Program-made: the position numbers and the translations under genes | NCBI GenBank assembly: GCA_934190685.1 | Contig: CAKPTK010000045.1 | Coordinates: forward strand, 1 to 16,528 | Length of the DNA stretch: 16,528 nucleotides | Reading direction: 5' to 3' | Origin: an uncultured Prevotella sp. | Lineage (GTDB): Bacteria; Bacteroidota; Bacteroidia; Bacteroidales; Bacteroidaceae | Shown: in pieces, positions 8,483-16,409 of the stretch | Numbering within the stretch: the stretch's first letter is position 1 | Layout: the number at the start of each line of letters is the position of its first letter | The notes under the pieces: model-generated | Told to the model about the DNA's origin: nothing | Seen by the model: only the letters and a program-made list of their open reading frames with translations | Database searches by the model: none

Positions 8483-9154
8483 TCAAAGGCGCAGTTTGGA
8501 CCGGTCAAGAATGGTGATGGTTTTGCCTTCCACCGCTATGGCACCATCCTCAACTAAATCTGCCAGACACCGCAAGAGGGAAAACTTCTGAATGCCAAAC
8601 GAATCAGCCATGGCCTGACGTGATTTGTCCAACAAGACCATACGACTGCCTTGAGCATGGGAAAGAGAAAGAATATAGTAGACGACCTTCTCCTTGACAC
8701 TGAAAAGCGCAAGAAAACGCATTTTGGACGCAAGGAAGGCACTCATGTCAGAAAGGATACGAACAAAATTCCAACGCACTTTGCTATTGTAATCCACGAG
8801 ATGTTCCACATCGTCTTGCGACAACCTGAACAAAGTCACTTCCGTGTCGGTTTCCACACTCACTGGCATGCGGTTATCCTTGGCGAAAATGAAGGCGGGG
8901 GCGAGCACATATCCTACTCCCATACGAGTCACCTCCACAAGTTTTCCCGACAGGCCAACCATCCGTGCCACCAAGGTTCCACGCACTACGATATCGACAT
9001 GCCGACAAGCATATCCAGCAAGCATGTAGATGTCTTTCTTGCCTACTTTCACCATTTTGCAAGTCAACGAACCCAGGGAGAAAGCTATTTCGTCCATCGT
9101 CATACCGCTAAACAAAGCACTGCGGGTCAATGCTTTCAATGTTGTGTCATCCAT
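8483..9154 (-). CDS. Crp/Fnr-family transcriptional regulator, probable HcpR-like regulator of hcp
   Basis: This 223-residue protein has the Crp/Fnr layout: a cyclic-nucleotide-binding-like beta-roll from about residue 15 to 130 (IVVRGTLVARMVGLSGKLVEV, then AFIFAKDNRMPVSVETDTEVTLFRL), a long dimerisation helix, and a C-terminal helix-turn-helix from about 155 to 220. In the last, SRQAMADSFGIQKFSLLRCLADL is the HTH and GKTITILDRSKL the closing wing. The three cysteines are scattered and do not form the N-terminal set that binds an iron-sulfur cluster in FNR, so oxygen sensing of that kind is unlikely. The gene is divergent from hcp, the arrangement known for HcpR regulators, which control hcp in response to nitrosative stress in Bacteroidota and other anaerobes. 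That assignment is inferred from family and position; no ligand can be read from the sequence. Confidence 0.88.
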   Translation of the reverse strand: MDDTTLKALTRSALFSGMTMDEIAFSLGSLTCKMVKVGKKDIYMLAGYACRHVDIVVRGTLVARMVGLSGKLVEVTRMGVGYVLAPAFIFAKDNRMPVSVETDTEVTLFRLSQDDVEHLVDYNSKVRWNFVRILSDMSAFLASKMRFLALFSVKEKVVYYILSLSHAQGSRMVLLDKSRQAMADSFGIQKFSLLRCLADLVEDGAIAVEGKTITILDRSKLRL

Positions 9155-9233
9155 AAGCTAATGTCTTGAGATTATAATAGATTGTCTATGCTAATACAGG
9201 GCCAACGAGCGAAATGAAGGCTTCCTGTCGGTG

Positions 9234-9241
9234 CAAAGTTA
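9234..9241 (-). promoter_or_regulatory. Candidate -7 element for the Crp/Fnr-family regulator gene
   Basis: On the minus strand TAACTTTG (9241-9234) is an exact TAnnTTTG match, about 80 bases above the regulator start codon. No TTTG is found 19-21 bases further upstream, so the promoter may be weak or activator-dependent. Confidence 0.45.
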
Positions 9242-9292
9242 GTCATATATAAGTTTCCGTCCGTCATCTTTAACGTTTTTTATGCACCCTTC

Positions 9293-9308
9293 GGTCACAT
9301 TTGTTACC
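9293..9308. promoter_or_regulatory. Candidate Crp/Fnr-type operator for hcp
   Basis: GGTCACATTTGTTACC is a near-perfect palindrome: GGTnACA and TGTnACC flank a TT centre, with one mismatched base pair apart from the centre. The centre (9300.5) lies about 40-43 bases upstream of the predicted hcp start, the position of class II activator sites. The divergent Crp/Fnr-family gene is the obvious candidate binder. Confidence 0.55.
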
Positions 9309-9329
9309 TTTTGTCCATTTTTCGCTTTC

Positions 9330-9337
9330 TACCTTTG
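9330..9337 (+). promoter_or_regulatory. Candidate hcp promoter -7 element
   Basis: TACCTTTG matches TAnnTTTG exactly, 55 bases before the hcp ATG. The expected -33 TTTG at about 9306-9309 is absent; the bases there belong to the palindromic operator and its edge. This fits an activator-dependent promoter. Confidence 0.6.
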
Positions 9338-9392
9338 CAAACGATAAAACTGCCATTGGCGGATATTAGAAACACATCAATCTCAATAGCAT

Positions 9393-11048
9393 ATGAACGA
9401 AAGAAAAATGTTTTGTTTCCAATGCCAGGAAACAATGAAAGGAACAGGATGCACTCTTCGGGGTGTTTGCGGCAAACAGTCTCAGACCAGCAAATGGATG
9501 GACCTTCTTTTGTCTGTCGTTAGAGCTGTGGGCATCGTGGCCCATGAAATGGGAAAGGCGGGATTCACGATGGAGAAGGAAACTGGCGAGTATGTCTGCG
9601 ACGCGCTCTTCTCCACCATCACCAACGCCAACTTCGACGACCGAAGCCTCCAACTTAGGATTGAACGCGGCATCGAACTACGCAACCAGCTGATGGAACA
9701 GACTCGTATGTCGAACGTTGCATTACCGGAATGGCCGGAACTGCTATGGGATGGCGACAAAGAGTCCTATGACAGTCAAGGTGAACAGATGGGCGTACTG
9801 CGCAATACGGACGAAGACCTGCGCTCACTCAAAGAGTTGGTCATGTATGGCTTGAAGGGTATGGCAGCCTATTATGAACATGCCTCCAGATTGGGATTCA
9901 GTAACCCAGAAGTGTTGTCATTCATGTACCATGCCCTATCCGTCATCAGCCAACCTAAAGCAGAAAAAGAAGCATTGGCAGCATTGGCGCTCAAGACAGG
10001 GCACTACGGCGCAGAAGCCATGGCACTGTTGGACAAAGCCAACACTTCCGCCTATGGAAAACCATCCGTCTCGAAAGTGAACATTGGAGTGGGGCATAGA
10101 CCCGGCATCCTTATCAGTGGACACGACCTCCATGACCTGGAGGACTTGCTGCGCCAAACAGAGGGGTTGGGCATTGACATCTATACTCATGGCGAGATGC
10201 TCCCCGCACACTACTACCCCCGACTGAGGAGATACGGACATCTCGTCGGGAACTACGGAAACGCCTGGTGGCAACAAAAAGAGGAGTTTTCCCGGTTCAA
10301 CGGTCCCATCATTTTCACCACGAACTGCATTGTCCCGCCTCTGCCCGGCGCCAACTATGCCGGCAGGGTATTCACGCTTAACAGCACTGGCTACCCCGGA
10401 TGGAAGCACATCAAGACTGGAGCCGACGGCCACAAGGATTTCTCCGAAGTCATTGACCTGGCCCAAACCTGCCAACCACCCGAGGAAATAGAACAGGGAC
10501 ATATCATCGGCGGATTCGCCCATGACCAAGTGGTGGCACTCGCCCCACAAATCATGGATGCCGTGAAGAGTGGCGCCATCCGGAAGTTTGTTGTTATGAG
10601 TGGATGCGACGGACGGATGAAAAGCCGGCAATATTACACAGACTTTGCCAAGGCTCTGCCAAAAGACGTGGTCATTCTTACTTCTGGATGCGCCAAATAT
10701 CGCTATCTGAAACTCAACCTTGGCGACATCAACGGCATCCCCCGGGTGTTGGACGCCGGACAATGCAACGACAGCTACTCATGGGTAGTAGTGGCCATGA
10801 AACTGAAAGAACTGATGGGGAAGGAACATATCAACGACCTTCCCATAGAGTTCAACATCGCCTGGTATGAGCAAAAGGCGGTCATCGTGTTGCTCGCCCT
10901 GCTCAGTCTGGACATCAAAAACATCCACATCGGTCCCACCCTGCCGGCATTTCTGTCGCCCAACGTGCTGGACCTGCTAGTCAGAACATTTAATCTCAAC
11001 GGTATTACGAATATAGAAGAAGATCTCAAAAAGATGGTTTTAGGGTAA
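9393..11048 (+). CDS. hcp: Hybrid cluster protein (Hcp, hydroxylamine reductase), class I
   Basis: Hcp is a cytoplasmic iron-sulfur protein with a 4Fe-4S cluster and a hybrid 4Fe-2S-2O cluster. It reduces hydroxylamine in vitro and is linked to nitric oxide detoxification. The protein has 551 residues. N-terminal cluster ligands are Cys8, Cys11, Cys20 and Cys26, giving the C-x2-C-x8-C-x5-C spacing of the class I proteins of anaerobes. Hybrid-cluster ligands are all present: His244 (GHDLHDLE), Glu268 ([11 protein letters not shown]), Cys312 (TTNCIVPP), Cys405 (SGCDGR), Cys433 (SGCAKYRY), Cys458 (GQCNDSY), Glu493 and Lys495 (WYEQKAV). These positions equal or lie one below the Desulfovibrio numbering. 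The ATG at 9393 gives [13 protein letters not shown], normal for the family. An internal ATG five codons later would also leave the cluster intact. No adjacent hcr reductase gene is seen, so another electron donor must serve it. Confidence 0.97.
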   Translation: MNERKMFCFQCQETMKGTGCTLRGVCGKQSQTSKWMDLLLSVVRAVGIVAHEMGKAGFTMEKETGEYVCDALFSTITNANFDDRSLQLRIERGIELRNQLMEQTRMSNVALPEWPELLWDGDKESYDSQGEQMGVLRNTDEDLRSLKELVMYGLKGMAAYYEHASRLGFSNPEVLSFMYHALSVISQPKAEKEALAALALKTGHYGAEAMALLDKANTSAYGKPSVSKVNIGVGHRPGILISGHDLHDLEDLLRQTEGLGIDIYTHGEMLPAHYYPRLRRYGHLVGNYGNAWWQQKEEFSRFNGPIIFTTNCIVPPLPGANYAGRVFTLNSTGYPGWKHIKTGADGHKDFSEVIDLAQTCQPPEEIEQGHIIGGFAHDQVVALAPQIMDAVKSGAIRKFVVMSGCDGRMKSRQYYTDFAKALPKDVVILTSGCAKYRYLKLNLGDINGIPRVLDAGQCNDSYSWVVVAMKLKELMGKEHINDLPIEFNIAWYEQKAVIVLLALLSLDIKNIHIGPTLPAFLSPNVLDLLVRTFNLNGITNIEEDLKKMVLG

Positions 11049-11054
11049 TAATGG

Positions 11055-11073
11055 CCGTGGCAGGTGGCCACGG
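11055..11073 (+). terminator. Hairpin just after hcp
   Basis: CCGTGGC (11055-11061) pairs with GCCACGG (11067-11073) around a 5-nt loop, seven bases after the hcp stop. No T tract follows on the plus strand, so by itself it is a weak terminator; it may protect the mRNA 3' end. Confidence 0.4.
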
Positions 11074-11120
11074 AAACAAGAAGCGAAAGCAAAGAACAAA
11101 AGATCTATGAAAACACACAG

Positions 11121-11155
11121 CGCCCCGACCGTGACGGCCGGGGCGTTGTCTTTAT
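11121..11155. terminator. Terminator between convergent hcp and rho
   Basis: CGCCCCG (11121-11127) pairs with CGGGGCG (11139-11145), continued inside by CCG/CGG after one A-C mismatch, with a 3-nt loop. A T-rich stretch follows on the plus strand, and the minus-strand exit is moderately T-rich, so it can serve both hcp and rho. Confidence 0.75.
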
Positions 11156-11173
11156 TGCGCGGAAAAAGTTTCT

Positions 11174-13210
11174 TTAAGAGTTCATGGTGAGGAGGAACTC
11201 CTCGTTGTCTCTGGTGTGGAGCATGTGATTGTGGATAGAATTCATCGCCTCGATAGGATTCATGTCGGAGATGAACTTGCGGAGAATCCACATACGGTCA
11301 AGTGTTGTCTTGTCCTGGAGCAAGTCGTCGCGACGTGTACTCGAAGCCACAAGATTGACAGCGGGGAAGATGCGCTTGTTGCTCAATGAGCGGTCGAGTT
11401 GCAACTCCATATTGCCGGTACCCTTGAACTCCTCGAAGATGACCTCGTCCATCTTCGAACCTGTATCAATGAGGGCTGTGGCGATAATCGTGAGCGAACC
11501 GCCACCCTCGATGTTGCGAGCTGCACCAAAGAAACGCTTGGGCTTCTGCAGGGCATTGGCGTCAACACCACCTGTGAGCACCTTACCGCTGGCCGGACTC
11601 ACCGTGTTGTAGGCTCTCGCCAGACGGGTGATGGAATCGAGGAAGATGACCACATCGTGTCCACTTTCCACCATACGCTTAGCTTTCTCCAGCACGATGC
11701 CGGCAATCTTCACATGACGCTCGGCGGGCTCGTCGAATGTGGAGGCGATAACCTCGGCATTGACGGTGCGCGCCATGTCCGTCACCTCCTCTGGACGCTC
11801 ATCGATGAGCAACATCATCAGATAAGCCTCCGGGTTGTTGGCGGCAATGGCGTTGGCGATGTCCTTCATGAGAATGGTCTTACCGGTCTTAGGCTGCGCC
11901 ACGATAAGGGCACGCTGACCTTTACCTATAGGAGCGAAGAGGTCGACAATACGAGTGGAGAGATTGGTTGTGGCACGATCGCCACAGAGATTGAACTTCT
12001 CATCTGGGAAAAGCGGCGTAAGGTGTTCGAAAGGTATGCGGTCGCGCACGGCAGACGGCTCCTTGCCATTGATTTTCTCGATGCTCGTCAGCGGGAAATA
12101 TTTCTCGCCTTCTTTCGGTGGACGCACTTTGCAGAGCACCACGTCACCTGTCTTGAGGCCGTATTGCTTCACTTGCTGGTTGGACACATATACATCGTCC
12201 GGAGAGGAGAGATAGTTGTAATCACTGGAACGGAGGAATCCGTAGCCATCGGGCATCACTTCCAGTACACCATTGGCGCTGAGTATGTCCGTGAAGTCAT
12301 ACTTCTCTTCCACGGCAGGCGCATGTTCCTGAACATTCGTGTAGGATGTCTGTTGGGGGGAAGGCTGCAGTGTAGGATTGTCAAACATGTCGTAATTTGG
12401 AGTCACACCACGGTCTTCAATCGGAATACCCACCACGGTGATGAAGTCCGTTCCATCACCTGGATCGCCAGGCCATACGCCATCGGGTACAGCGTCTGTG
12501 GTAACAGGTTTTGTGTGCGACGGATCTTCGCCCTTGGCACTCACCTTCTGCTGAAGTTTTTTCAACTCGTCCATATACTGCTGGTTGTCATTGTCACCGC
12601 TTTCTTTCGAGAACTCAGCCTCGGGCACAGCGGGCACAACTGAAGGTTCCGTCACTGGAGTCTCAGCGACAGAAGCCTTGTCTTTAACTACTGGACTGTC
12701 GACCTTCTCGGCAGCTTTTGCGTCGGCCGGCTTTGCCTCCTTGCTTCCAGCTGCAGCATTGGCACGCGCCTGCATTTCTGCGATGGCAGCCAGTTCCGCC
12801 TTCGACTTTCTTCCACGATGCTTGGGGAAGGAAGCGAGCAGTTCCTCCATGGTAGCAGGCGCATTGCCTGTGGATGGAGCATCCGATGCCGCATTATCTT
12901 TAGTATCTGTGTCTTCTTTGAAGAGAGAGGGTGTTTCAATCACGGTATTCTTATTGTTTTTCACGTCGAAGTTCTCGCCGTCCTTGCCTTTCACGGAGTA
13001 GACCCGGTCGGTGTCCTTCTTGATGATTCGTGTGCGTTTCCGTTTGGTTCCAAGCGGATTTTTGTTTCCTTCCACCTCGGCTTGCTTGTCCAAGATGGCA
13101 TAGATAATCGACTCCTTCGGGTCGTTCGCTTGAAAGTCTGCGCCCAACTGGCTAGCTATGTCCACAAGAGCGTTGACATCTTTAGAGGATAAATCGTCTT
13201 TGCTATACAT
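11174..13210 (-). CDS. rho: Transcription termination factor Rho with long N-terminal insertion
   Basis: Rho is a hexameric RNA helicase that ends transcription at Rho-dependent sites. The 678-residue protein is about 260 longer than the 419-residue E. coli Rho. Residues 1-47 form a Rho N-terminal helical domain ([17 protein letters not shown]). Residues 50 to about 305 are low-complexity, rich in Ala, Pro, Asp, Glu and Lys, with a basic patch [11 protein letters not shown] at 55-65; this part is probably disordered. The cold-shock-like primary RNA site starts at about 312 ([15 protein letters not shown]). The motor follows: Walker A AQPKTGKT at 438-445, LIDERPEEV, Walker [17 protein letters not shown], the Q-loop [13 protein letters not shown] and the R-loop region [13 protein letters not shown]. 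From the RNA-binding domain on, length and motifs match E. coli Rho closely. In Bacteroides, such an insertion has been reported to drive phase separation of Rho. Confidence 0.97.
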   Translation of the reverse strand: MYSKDDLSSKDVNALVDIASQLGADFQANDPKESIIYAILDKQAEVEGNKNPLGTKRKRTRIIKKDTDRVYSVKGKDGENFDVKNNKNTVIETPSLFKEDTDTKDNAASDAPSTGNAPATMEELLASFPKHRGRKSKAELAAIAEMQARANAAAGSKEAKPADAKAAEKVDSPVVKDKASVAETPVTEPSVVPAVPEAEFSKESGDNDNQQYMDELKKLQQKVSAKGEDPSHTKPVTTDAVPDGVWPGDPGDGTDFITVVGIPIEDRGVTPNYDMFDNPTLQPSPQQTSYTNVQEHAPAVEEKYDFTDILSANGVLEVMPDGYGFLRSSDYNYLSSPDDVYVSNQQVKQYGLKTGDVVLCKVRPPKEGEKYFPLTSIEKINGKEPSAVRDRIPFEHLTPLFPDEKFNLCGDRATTNLSTRIVDLFAPIGKGQRALIVAQPKTGKTILMKDIANAIAANNPEAYLMMLLIDERPEEVTDMARTVNAEVIASTFDEPAERHVKIAGIVLEKAKRMVESGHDVVIFLDSITRLARAYNTVSPASGKVLTGGVDANALQKPKRFFGAARNIEGGGSLTIIATALIDTGSKMDEVIFEEFKGTGNMELQLDRSLSNKRIFPAVNLVASSTRRDDLLQDKTTLDRMWILRKFISDMNPIEAMNSIHNHMLHTRDNEEFLLTMNS

Positions 13211-13258
13211 ATATATATTATATGGATTTATGATTTCATGTGATTTTTTGGATGGAGT

Positions 13259-13281
13259 GGTGTTTCAAGGAAAGAAACACC
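13259..13281 (-). other. Stem-loop in the rho leader
   Basis: GGTGTTTC (13259-13266) pairs with GAAACACC (13274-13281), 8 bp with a 7-nt loop, 48 bases before the rho ATG. No T tract follows on the minus strand, so it is not an intrinsic terminator. It would lie within the leader of the predicted rho transcript. Confidence 0.5.
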
Positions 13282-13304
13282 GGATGCCGCTTGGTTGGCG
13301 GCGG

Positions 13305-13336
13305 TAAAATTACTCAAATATGCTGATTCTCGCAAA
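13305..13336 (-). promoter_or_regulatory. Likely rho promoter
   Basis: On the minus strand TTTG (13336-13333), a 20-base spacer and TAATTTTA (13312-13305) match the Bacteroidota TTTG-N20-TAnnTTTG pattern except for the last base. It lies downstream of the tRNA-Lys terminator, giving rho its own leader of about 90 bases. Confidence 0.6.
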
Positions 13337-13375
13337 TCTCCACTTGCTTGTTTTCCCGATATGAGAGTAAAGAAA

Positions 13376-13405
13376 AAGAGATGGCTCTATGACGAACCAT
13401 CTCTT
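13376..13405 (-). terminator. Intrinsic terminator of the tRNA-Ser/tRNA-Lys operon
   Basis: A 9-bp stem pairs 13405-13397 with 13384-13376 around a 12-nt loop, and the minus-strand exit reads TTTTTCTTT. It begins five bases past the tRNA-Lys 3' end and insulates the tRNAs from rho. Confidence 0.75.
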
Positions 13406-13409
13406 CGGG

Positions 13410-13482
13410 TGCGCCCTTAGGGACTCGAACCCTAGACCCACTGATTAAGAGTCAGTTGCTCTACCAGCTGAGCTAAGGGCGC
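13410..13482 (-). tRNA. tRNA-Lys (anticodon CTT)
   Basis: The 73-nt gene folds as a standard cloverleaf on the minus strand: a 7-bp acceptor GCGCCCT/AGGGCGC, TA at positions 8-9, a GCTC D-stem start, anticodon arm ACTGA-CTCTTAA-TCAGT with anticodon CTT (reads AAG), and T-arm TAGGG-TTCGAGT-CCCTA. The discriminator base is A. CCA is not encoded (CCC follows), so it must be added after transcription. It is the second gene of a two-tRNA transcript, 38 bases below tRNA-Ser. Confidence 0.96.
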
Positions 13483-13520
13483 ATTGTTGACGAGACATTG
13501 GAAAACTTTGTCAAGCCTTG

Positions 13521-13605
13521 CGGAGAGAGAGGGATTCGAACCCCCGGTACCTCTCGGTACGGTAGTTTTCAAGACTACTGTAATCGACCACTCTACCATC
13601 TCTCC
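13521..13605 (-). tRNA. tRNA-Ser (anticodon TGA)
   Basis: The 85-nt gene reads on the minus strand with acceptor GGAGAGA/TCTCTCC, discriminator G, and anticodon arm GTAGT-CTTGAAA-ACTAC with anticodon TGA (reads UCA). The long variable arm GTACC-GAGA-GGTAC is diagnostic for class II tRNAs such as Ser. The T-arm is GGGGG-TTCGAAT-CCCTC. CCA is not encoded. It is the first gene behind a consensus promoter at 13654-13685. Confidence 0.96.
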
Positions 13606-13653
13606 AAAACTTTATTTTGGCAAGCTGATTAGCTTAGCGTTTTAAAGCGAGTG

Positions 13654-13685
13654 CAAAGGTACACACTTCAGTTGAAACCGCCAAA
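13654..13685 (-). promoter_or_regulatory. Promoter of the tRNA-Ser/tRNA-Lys operon
   Basis: On the minus strand TTTG (13685-13682), a 20-base spacer and TACCTTTG (13661-13654) match the Bacteroidota consensus at every fixed position. The predicted start near 13650 leaves a 45-base 5' leader for RNase P to remove. Confidence 0.8.
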
Positions 13686-13783
13686 CATTTCCGCAAGTTT
13701 TTTTCTTTTTTCGTAAAAAAAGTCGCTTTCGACGGCTATCTGTGCCCTTTTTGAACGCTTCTTTGTGGATTTTGGCCGAATTA

Positions 13784-13815
13784 TTTGGCTATTCACGGGG
13801 CTTGGTGTAATTTTG
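13784..13815 (+). promoter_or_regulatory. Promoter of mutS2, predicting a leaderless mRNA
   Basis: TTTG (13784-13787), a 20-base spacer and TAATTTTG (13808-13815) match the Bacteroidota consensus at every fixed position. The -7 element ends five bases before the ATG at 13821, so the predicted transcription start falls at or within a few bases of the start codon. Confidence 0.75.
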
Positions 13816-13820
13816 CAGAT

Positions 13821-16352
13821 ATGATTTACCCAAATAACTTTGAGACAAAAATAGGATTCGATGAAGTCAGATTGCTTCTTAAAGAAAGGTGCCTGAGCCC
13901 TTTGGGCAAGGACGAGGTGGAGCGGATGGCTGTGTCGGACAGTGCTGAAGAGATAAATGAATGGCTCGAACAGGTCAGGGAATTCAAGGTCTTGACAGAA
14001 ACCGCCGACGACTTTCCGCTCAGCTATTTCTTCGACGTGAGACAGTCGGTGGCCCGAATCCGCTTGACTGGAACACACCTTGAGGAAAGCGAGTTGTTCG
14101 ACTTGAAACGGTCGCTCGACACCATCTGCGGCATCGTGTCCTTTCTCAACCGTGCACCCGAGACAGACGCCGACGGGGAAGTCACCAGCTACCCCTACCC
14201 CGCCCTTCACCGGCTGACCGACGGCATTGTGACCTTTCCACAACTTGTGACGCGCCTCGACCAGATATTGGACAAGTTTGGAAAAATCCGTGACAATGCC
14301 TCCACCCACTTGCTGGAGATCAGAAAGGAGTTGTCGCGCACGGCCGGTTCCATCTCCCACACGCTGAATAGCATCCTGCGGTCGGCACAAAGCGACGGCT
14401 TGGTGGACAAGGATGTCACCCCGACCATGCGTGACGGTCGTCTTGTGATTCCTGTGGCGCCGGGACTGAAGAAGAAAATCAAAGGTATCGTGCATGATGA
14501 GAGCGCCACAGGAAAGACAGTGTTTGTGGAACCTACTGAAGTAGTGGAAGCCAACAACCGCATTCGGGAGCTTGAAGCGGAGGAGCGGAGGGAAATCATA
14601 CGCATTCTCACCGACTTTTCCAATGAGGTACGCCCGCACGTACATGAGATAGCTGATTCCTACCGCCTGCTTTCCGCCATCGATTTGATACGCGCCAAGG
14701 CAGAATTGAGCAAACTCATCGGGGGCATCGAGCCTCATGTGGAAAACTATCCCCACATCGACTGGTATCATGCCGCCCACCCATTGCTCAGTCTCTCGCT
14801 CGCCAAACAGGGCAAGCAGGTGGTGCCGCTCGACGTGAGTCTCACACAGGACAAACGCATCCTCATCATCTCGGGTCCCAACGCTGGCGGCAAGTCGGTG
14901 TGTCTGAAAACCGTGGGACTGCTGCAATATATGCTCCAGTGTGGATTGAGTGTGCCCATGGGCGAACGTTCCAAGACAGGTGTGTTTGAGAACATCATGA
15001 TTGACATCGGTGACGAACAGAGTATCGAGAATGACCTGAGCACCTACTCAAGCCATCTGATGAACATGAAACTGATGATGCGCTATGCCAACAACCGGAC
15101 AATGCTCTTGATTGACGAGTTTGGTACGGGAACAGAGCCACAGATTGGCGGCGCCATCGCCGAGTCGGTGCTGAAGCAATTCTGCAAGAAAAAGACCTAT
15201 GGTGTCATCACCACACACTATCAAAACCTGAAGCATTTCGCCGACAGCCATGAGGGCATCGCCAATGGTGCCATGCTCTACGACCGGCACGAGATGCGTG
15301 CCCTCTTCCAACTGCAGATTGGCCAGCCTGGTTCGTCGTTCGCCATCGAGATTGCCCGCAAGACGGGCATCCCCGACGAGGTGATACGCGACGCCTCGGA
15401 AATCGTGGGGTCGGAATACATCCAAAGCGACAAATATCTGCAAGACATCGTGCGTGACAAGCGCTATTGGGAGAACAAGCGACAGACCATCCACCAACGG
15501 GAAAAGGAGATGGAGCGCACCATCGCCCGCTACGAGCAGGAAATCCGCGACTTGGAACAAAGCCGGAAGGACATCCTCCGCAAGGCGAAGGAGCAAGCCG
15601 AAGAACTGCTTCGGGAGAGCAACAAGCGCATCGAGAATGCTATCCGGGAGATTCGGGAAAGTCAGGCGGAAAAAGAGGAGACCAAGAAGATCAGGGAGGA
15701 ACTCAACCAGTTCAAGAGTGGCATCGACAATATCGACAAACCTGGCGAGGACGACAAGATAGCCCGCAAGATGGAACAGATTCTCCAACGGAAAGAGCGC
15801 AAGGAGAAGCGGAAAAAGGACAAGGCCACCCGTGACGCCGAAGCCGCCCAGCGCATCAATGAAGCCCAGCAGAAACGGCTCGACGAAATCAACTATCAAC
15901 CTCAGGTGGGCGACACGGTTCGCATCAAGGGTCTCAAGACTGTGGGCAAGGTGGAAGCTGTGGACGGCAAGATGGCCACCGTCATCTTCGGCGATATGAA
16001 GACCAAGATGCCTGCCAACAGACTCCAGCGGGCAGAAGCACAACCGGAGCAGGATCGCCCCATCGGCGTCAGCCGTGAAACCCGACAGACCATCGACAAC
16101 CGCAAGCTCAACTTCAAGAGCGACCTCGATGTAAGGGGCATGCGGGGCGACGAGGCGCTCAACGCCGTGATGAACTTCATCGACGACGCCATTCTGGTGG
16201 GTATGAGTCGTGTGCGCATCCTCCACGGCAAGGGCAACGGCATCCTGCGCAACCTCATCCGCCAATATCTCTCAACCGTACCCAACGTGACTTCTTATCA
16301 AGATGAACACGTGCAGTTTGGCGGTGCAGGCATCACCGTCGTTGATTTATAA
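13821..16352 (+). CDS. mutS2: MutS2 family protein with C-terminal Smr domain
   Basis: MutS2 proteins are MutS-like ATPases without the mismatch-recognition domain. Members have been tied to suppression of recombination and, in Bacillus, to rescue of collided ribosomes. The protein has 843 residues. An N-terminal clamp and lever region (residues 1 to about 320) leads to the ATPase with Walker A GPNAGGKS at 352-359, LIDEFGTGTEPQIGG with D432-E433, and ITTHYQNLKHFAD. From about 510 to 700 there is a long charged coiled coil rich in Glu, Lys and Arg. A small beta region follows (GDTVRIKGLKTVGKVEAVDG), then the Smr nuclease-like domain from about 765 with LDVRG at 769-773 and HGKGNG from His802. 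Starting at 13821 gives MIYPNNFETKIGFDEVR, the usual N-terminus in relatives; an upstream TTG (13785) would overlap the promoter. A 17-bp terminator follows the gene. Confidence 0.95.
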   Translation: MIYPNNFETKIGFDEVRLLLKERCLSPLGKDEVERMAVSDSAEEINEWLEQVREFKVLTETADDFPLSYFFDVRQSVARIRLTGTHLEESELFDLKRSLDTICGIVSFLNRAPETDADGEVTSYPYPALHRLTDGIVTFPQLVTRLDQILDKFGKIRDNASTHLLEIRKELSRTAGSISHTLNSILRSAQSDGLVDKDVTPTMRDGRLVIPVAPGLKKKIKGIVHDESATGKTVFVEPTEVVEANNRIRELEAEERREIIRILTDFSNEVRPHVHEIADSYRLLSAIDLIRAKAELSKLIGGIEPHVENYPHIDWYHAAHPLLSLSLAKQGKQVVPLDVSLTQDKRILIISGPNAGGKSVCLKTVGLLQYMLQCGLSVPMGERSKTGVFENIMIDIGDEQSIENDLSTYSSHLMNMKLMMRYANNRTMLLIDEFGTGTEPQIGGAIAESVLKQFCKKKTYGVITTHYQNLKHFADSHEGIANGAMLYDRHEMRALFQLQIGQPGSSFAIEIARKTGIPDEVIRDASEIVGSEYIQSDKYLQDIVRDKRYWENKRQTIHQREKEMERTIARYEQEIRDLEQSRKDILRKAKEQAEELLRESNKRIENAIREIRESQAEKEETKKIREELNQFKSGIDNIDKPGEDDKIARKMEQILQRKERKEKRKKDKATRDAEAAQRINEAQQKRLDEINYQPQVGDTVRIKGLKTVGKVEAVDGKMATVIFGDMKTKMPANRLQRAEAQPEQDRPIGVSRETRQTIDNRKLNFKSDLDVRGMRGDEALNAVMNFIDDAILVGMSRVRILHGKGNGILRNLIRQYLSTVPNVTSYQDEHVQFGGAGITVVDL

Positions 16353-16368
16353 ACAACATCCCATACAA

Positions 16369-16409
16369 ATGAAAAAGAGGTCGCACTTAAAATGCGACCT
16401 CTTTTTCAT
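16369..16409 (+). terminator. Intrinsic terminator after mutS2
   Basis: A perfect 17-bp stem pairs 16369-16385 with 16393-16409 around a 7-nt loop. The A-rich 5' arm and the TTTTT in the 3' arm make it usable in both directions. It begins 16 bases after the mutS2 stop. Confidence 0.88.

Noticed and set aside
11107..11190. A 27-residue reading frame starting MKTHSAPTV
   Set aside because: It runs through the hcp/rho terminator and into the 3' end of rho, with no conserved feature visible.
11399..12643. A 414-codon open frame on the plus strand opposite rho
   Set aside because: It lies wholly inside rho on the other strand, the encoded sequence has no recognisable domain, and rho is an unmistakable gene. 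It is a by-product of codon composition.
13705..13722. CTTTTTT/AAAAAAG inverted repeat in the tRNA-mutS2 gap
   Set aside because: It is purely A/T apart from one closing pair, so weak as a hairpin; a homopolymer effect in an AT-rich intergenic region is the simpler reading.
13785..13820. Upstream TTG start for MutS2
   Set aside because: It would add 12 residues encoded by the promoter spacer and -7 element; the ATG at 13821 matches relatives.
13668..14927. A 419-codon open frame on the minus strand spanning the mutS2 promoter
   Set aside because: It crosses a clear divergent promoter region and overlaps the MutS2 N-terminal half; the translation has no family resemblance.
15048..16265. A 405-codon open frame on the minus strand opposite mutS2
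   Set aside because: The Leu/Val/His-rich translation is typical of antisense shadow frames; the plus strand carries well-defined MutS2 and Smr motifs over the same bases.
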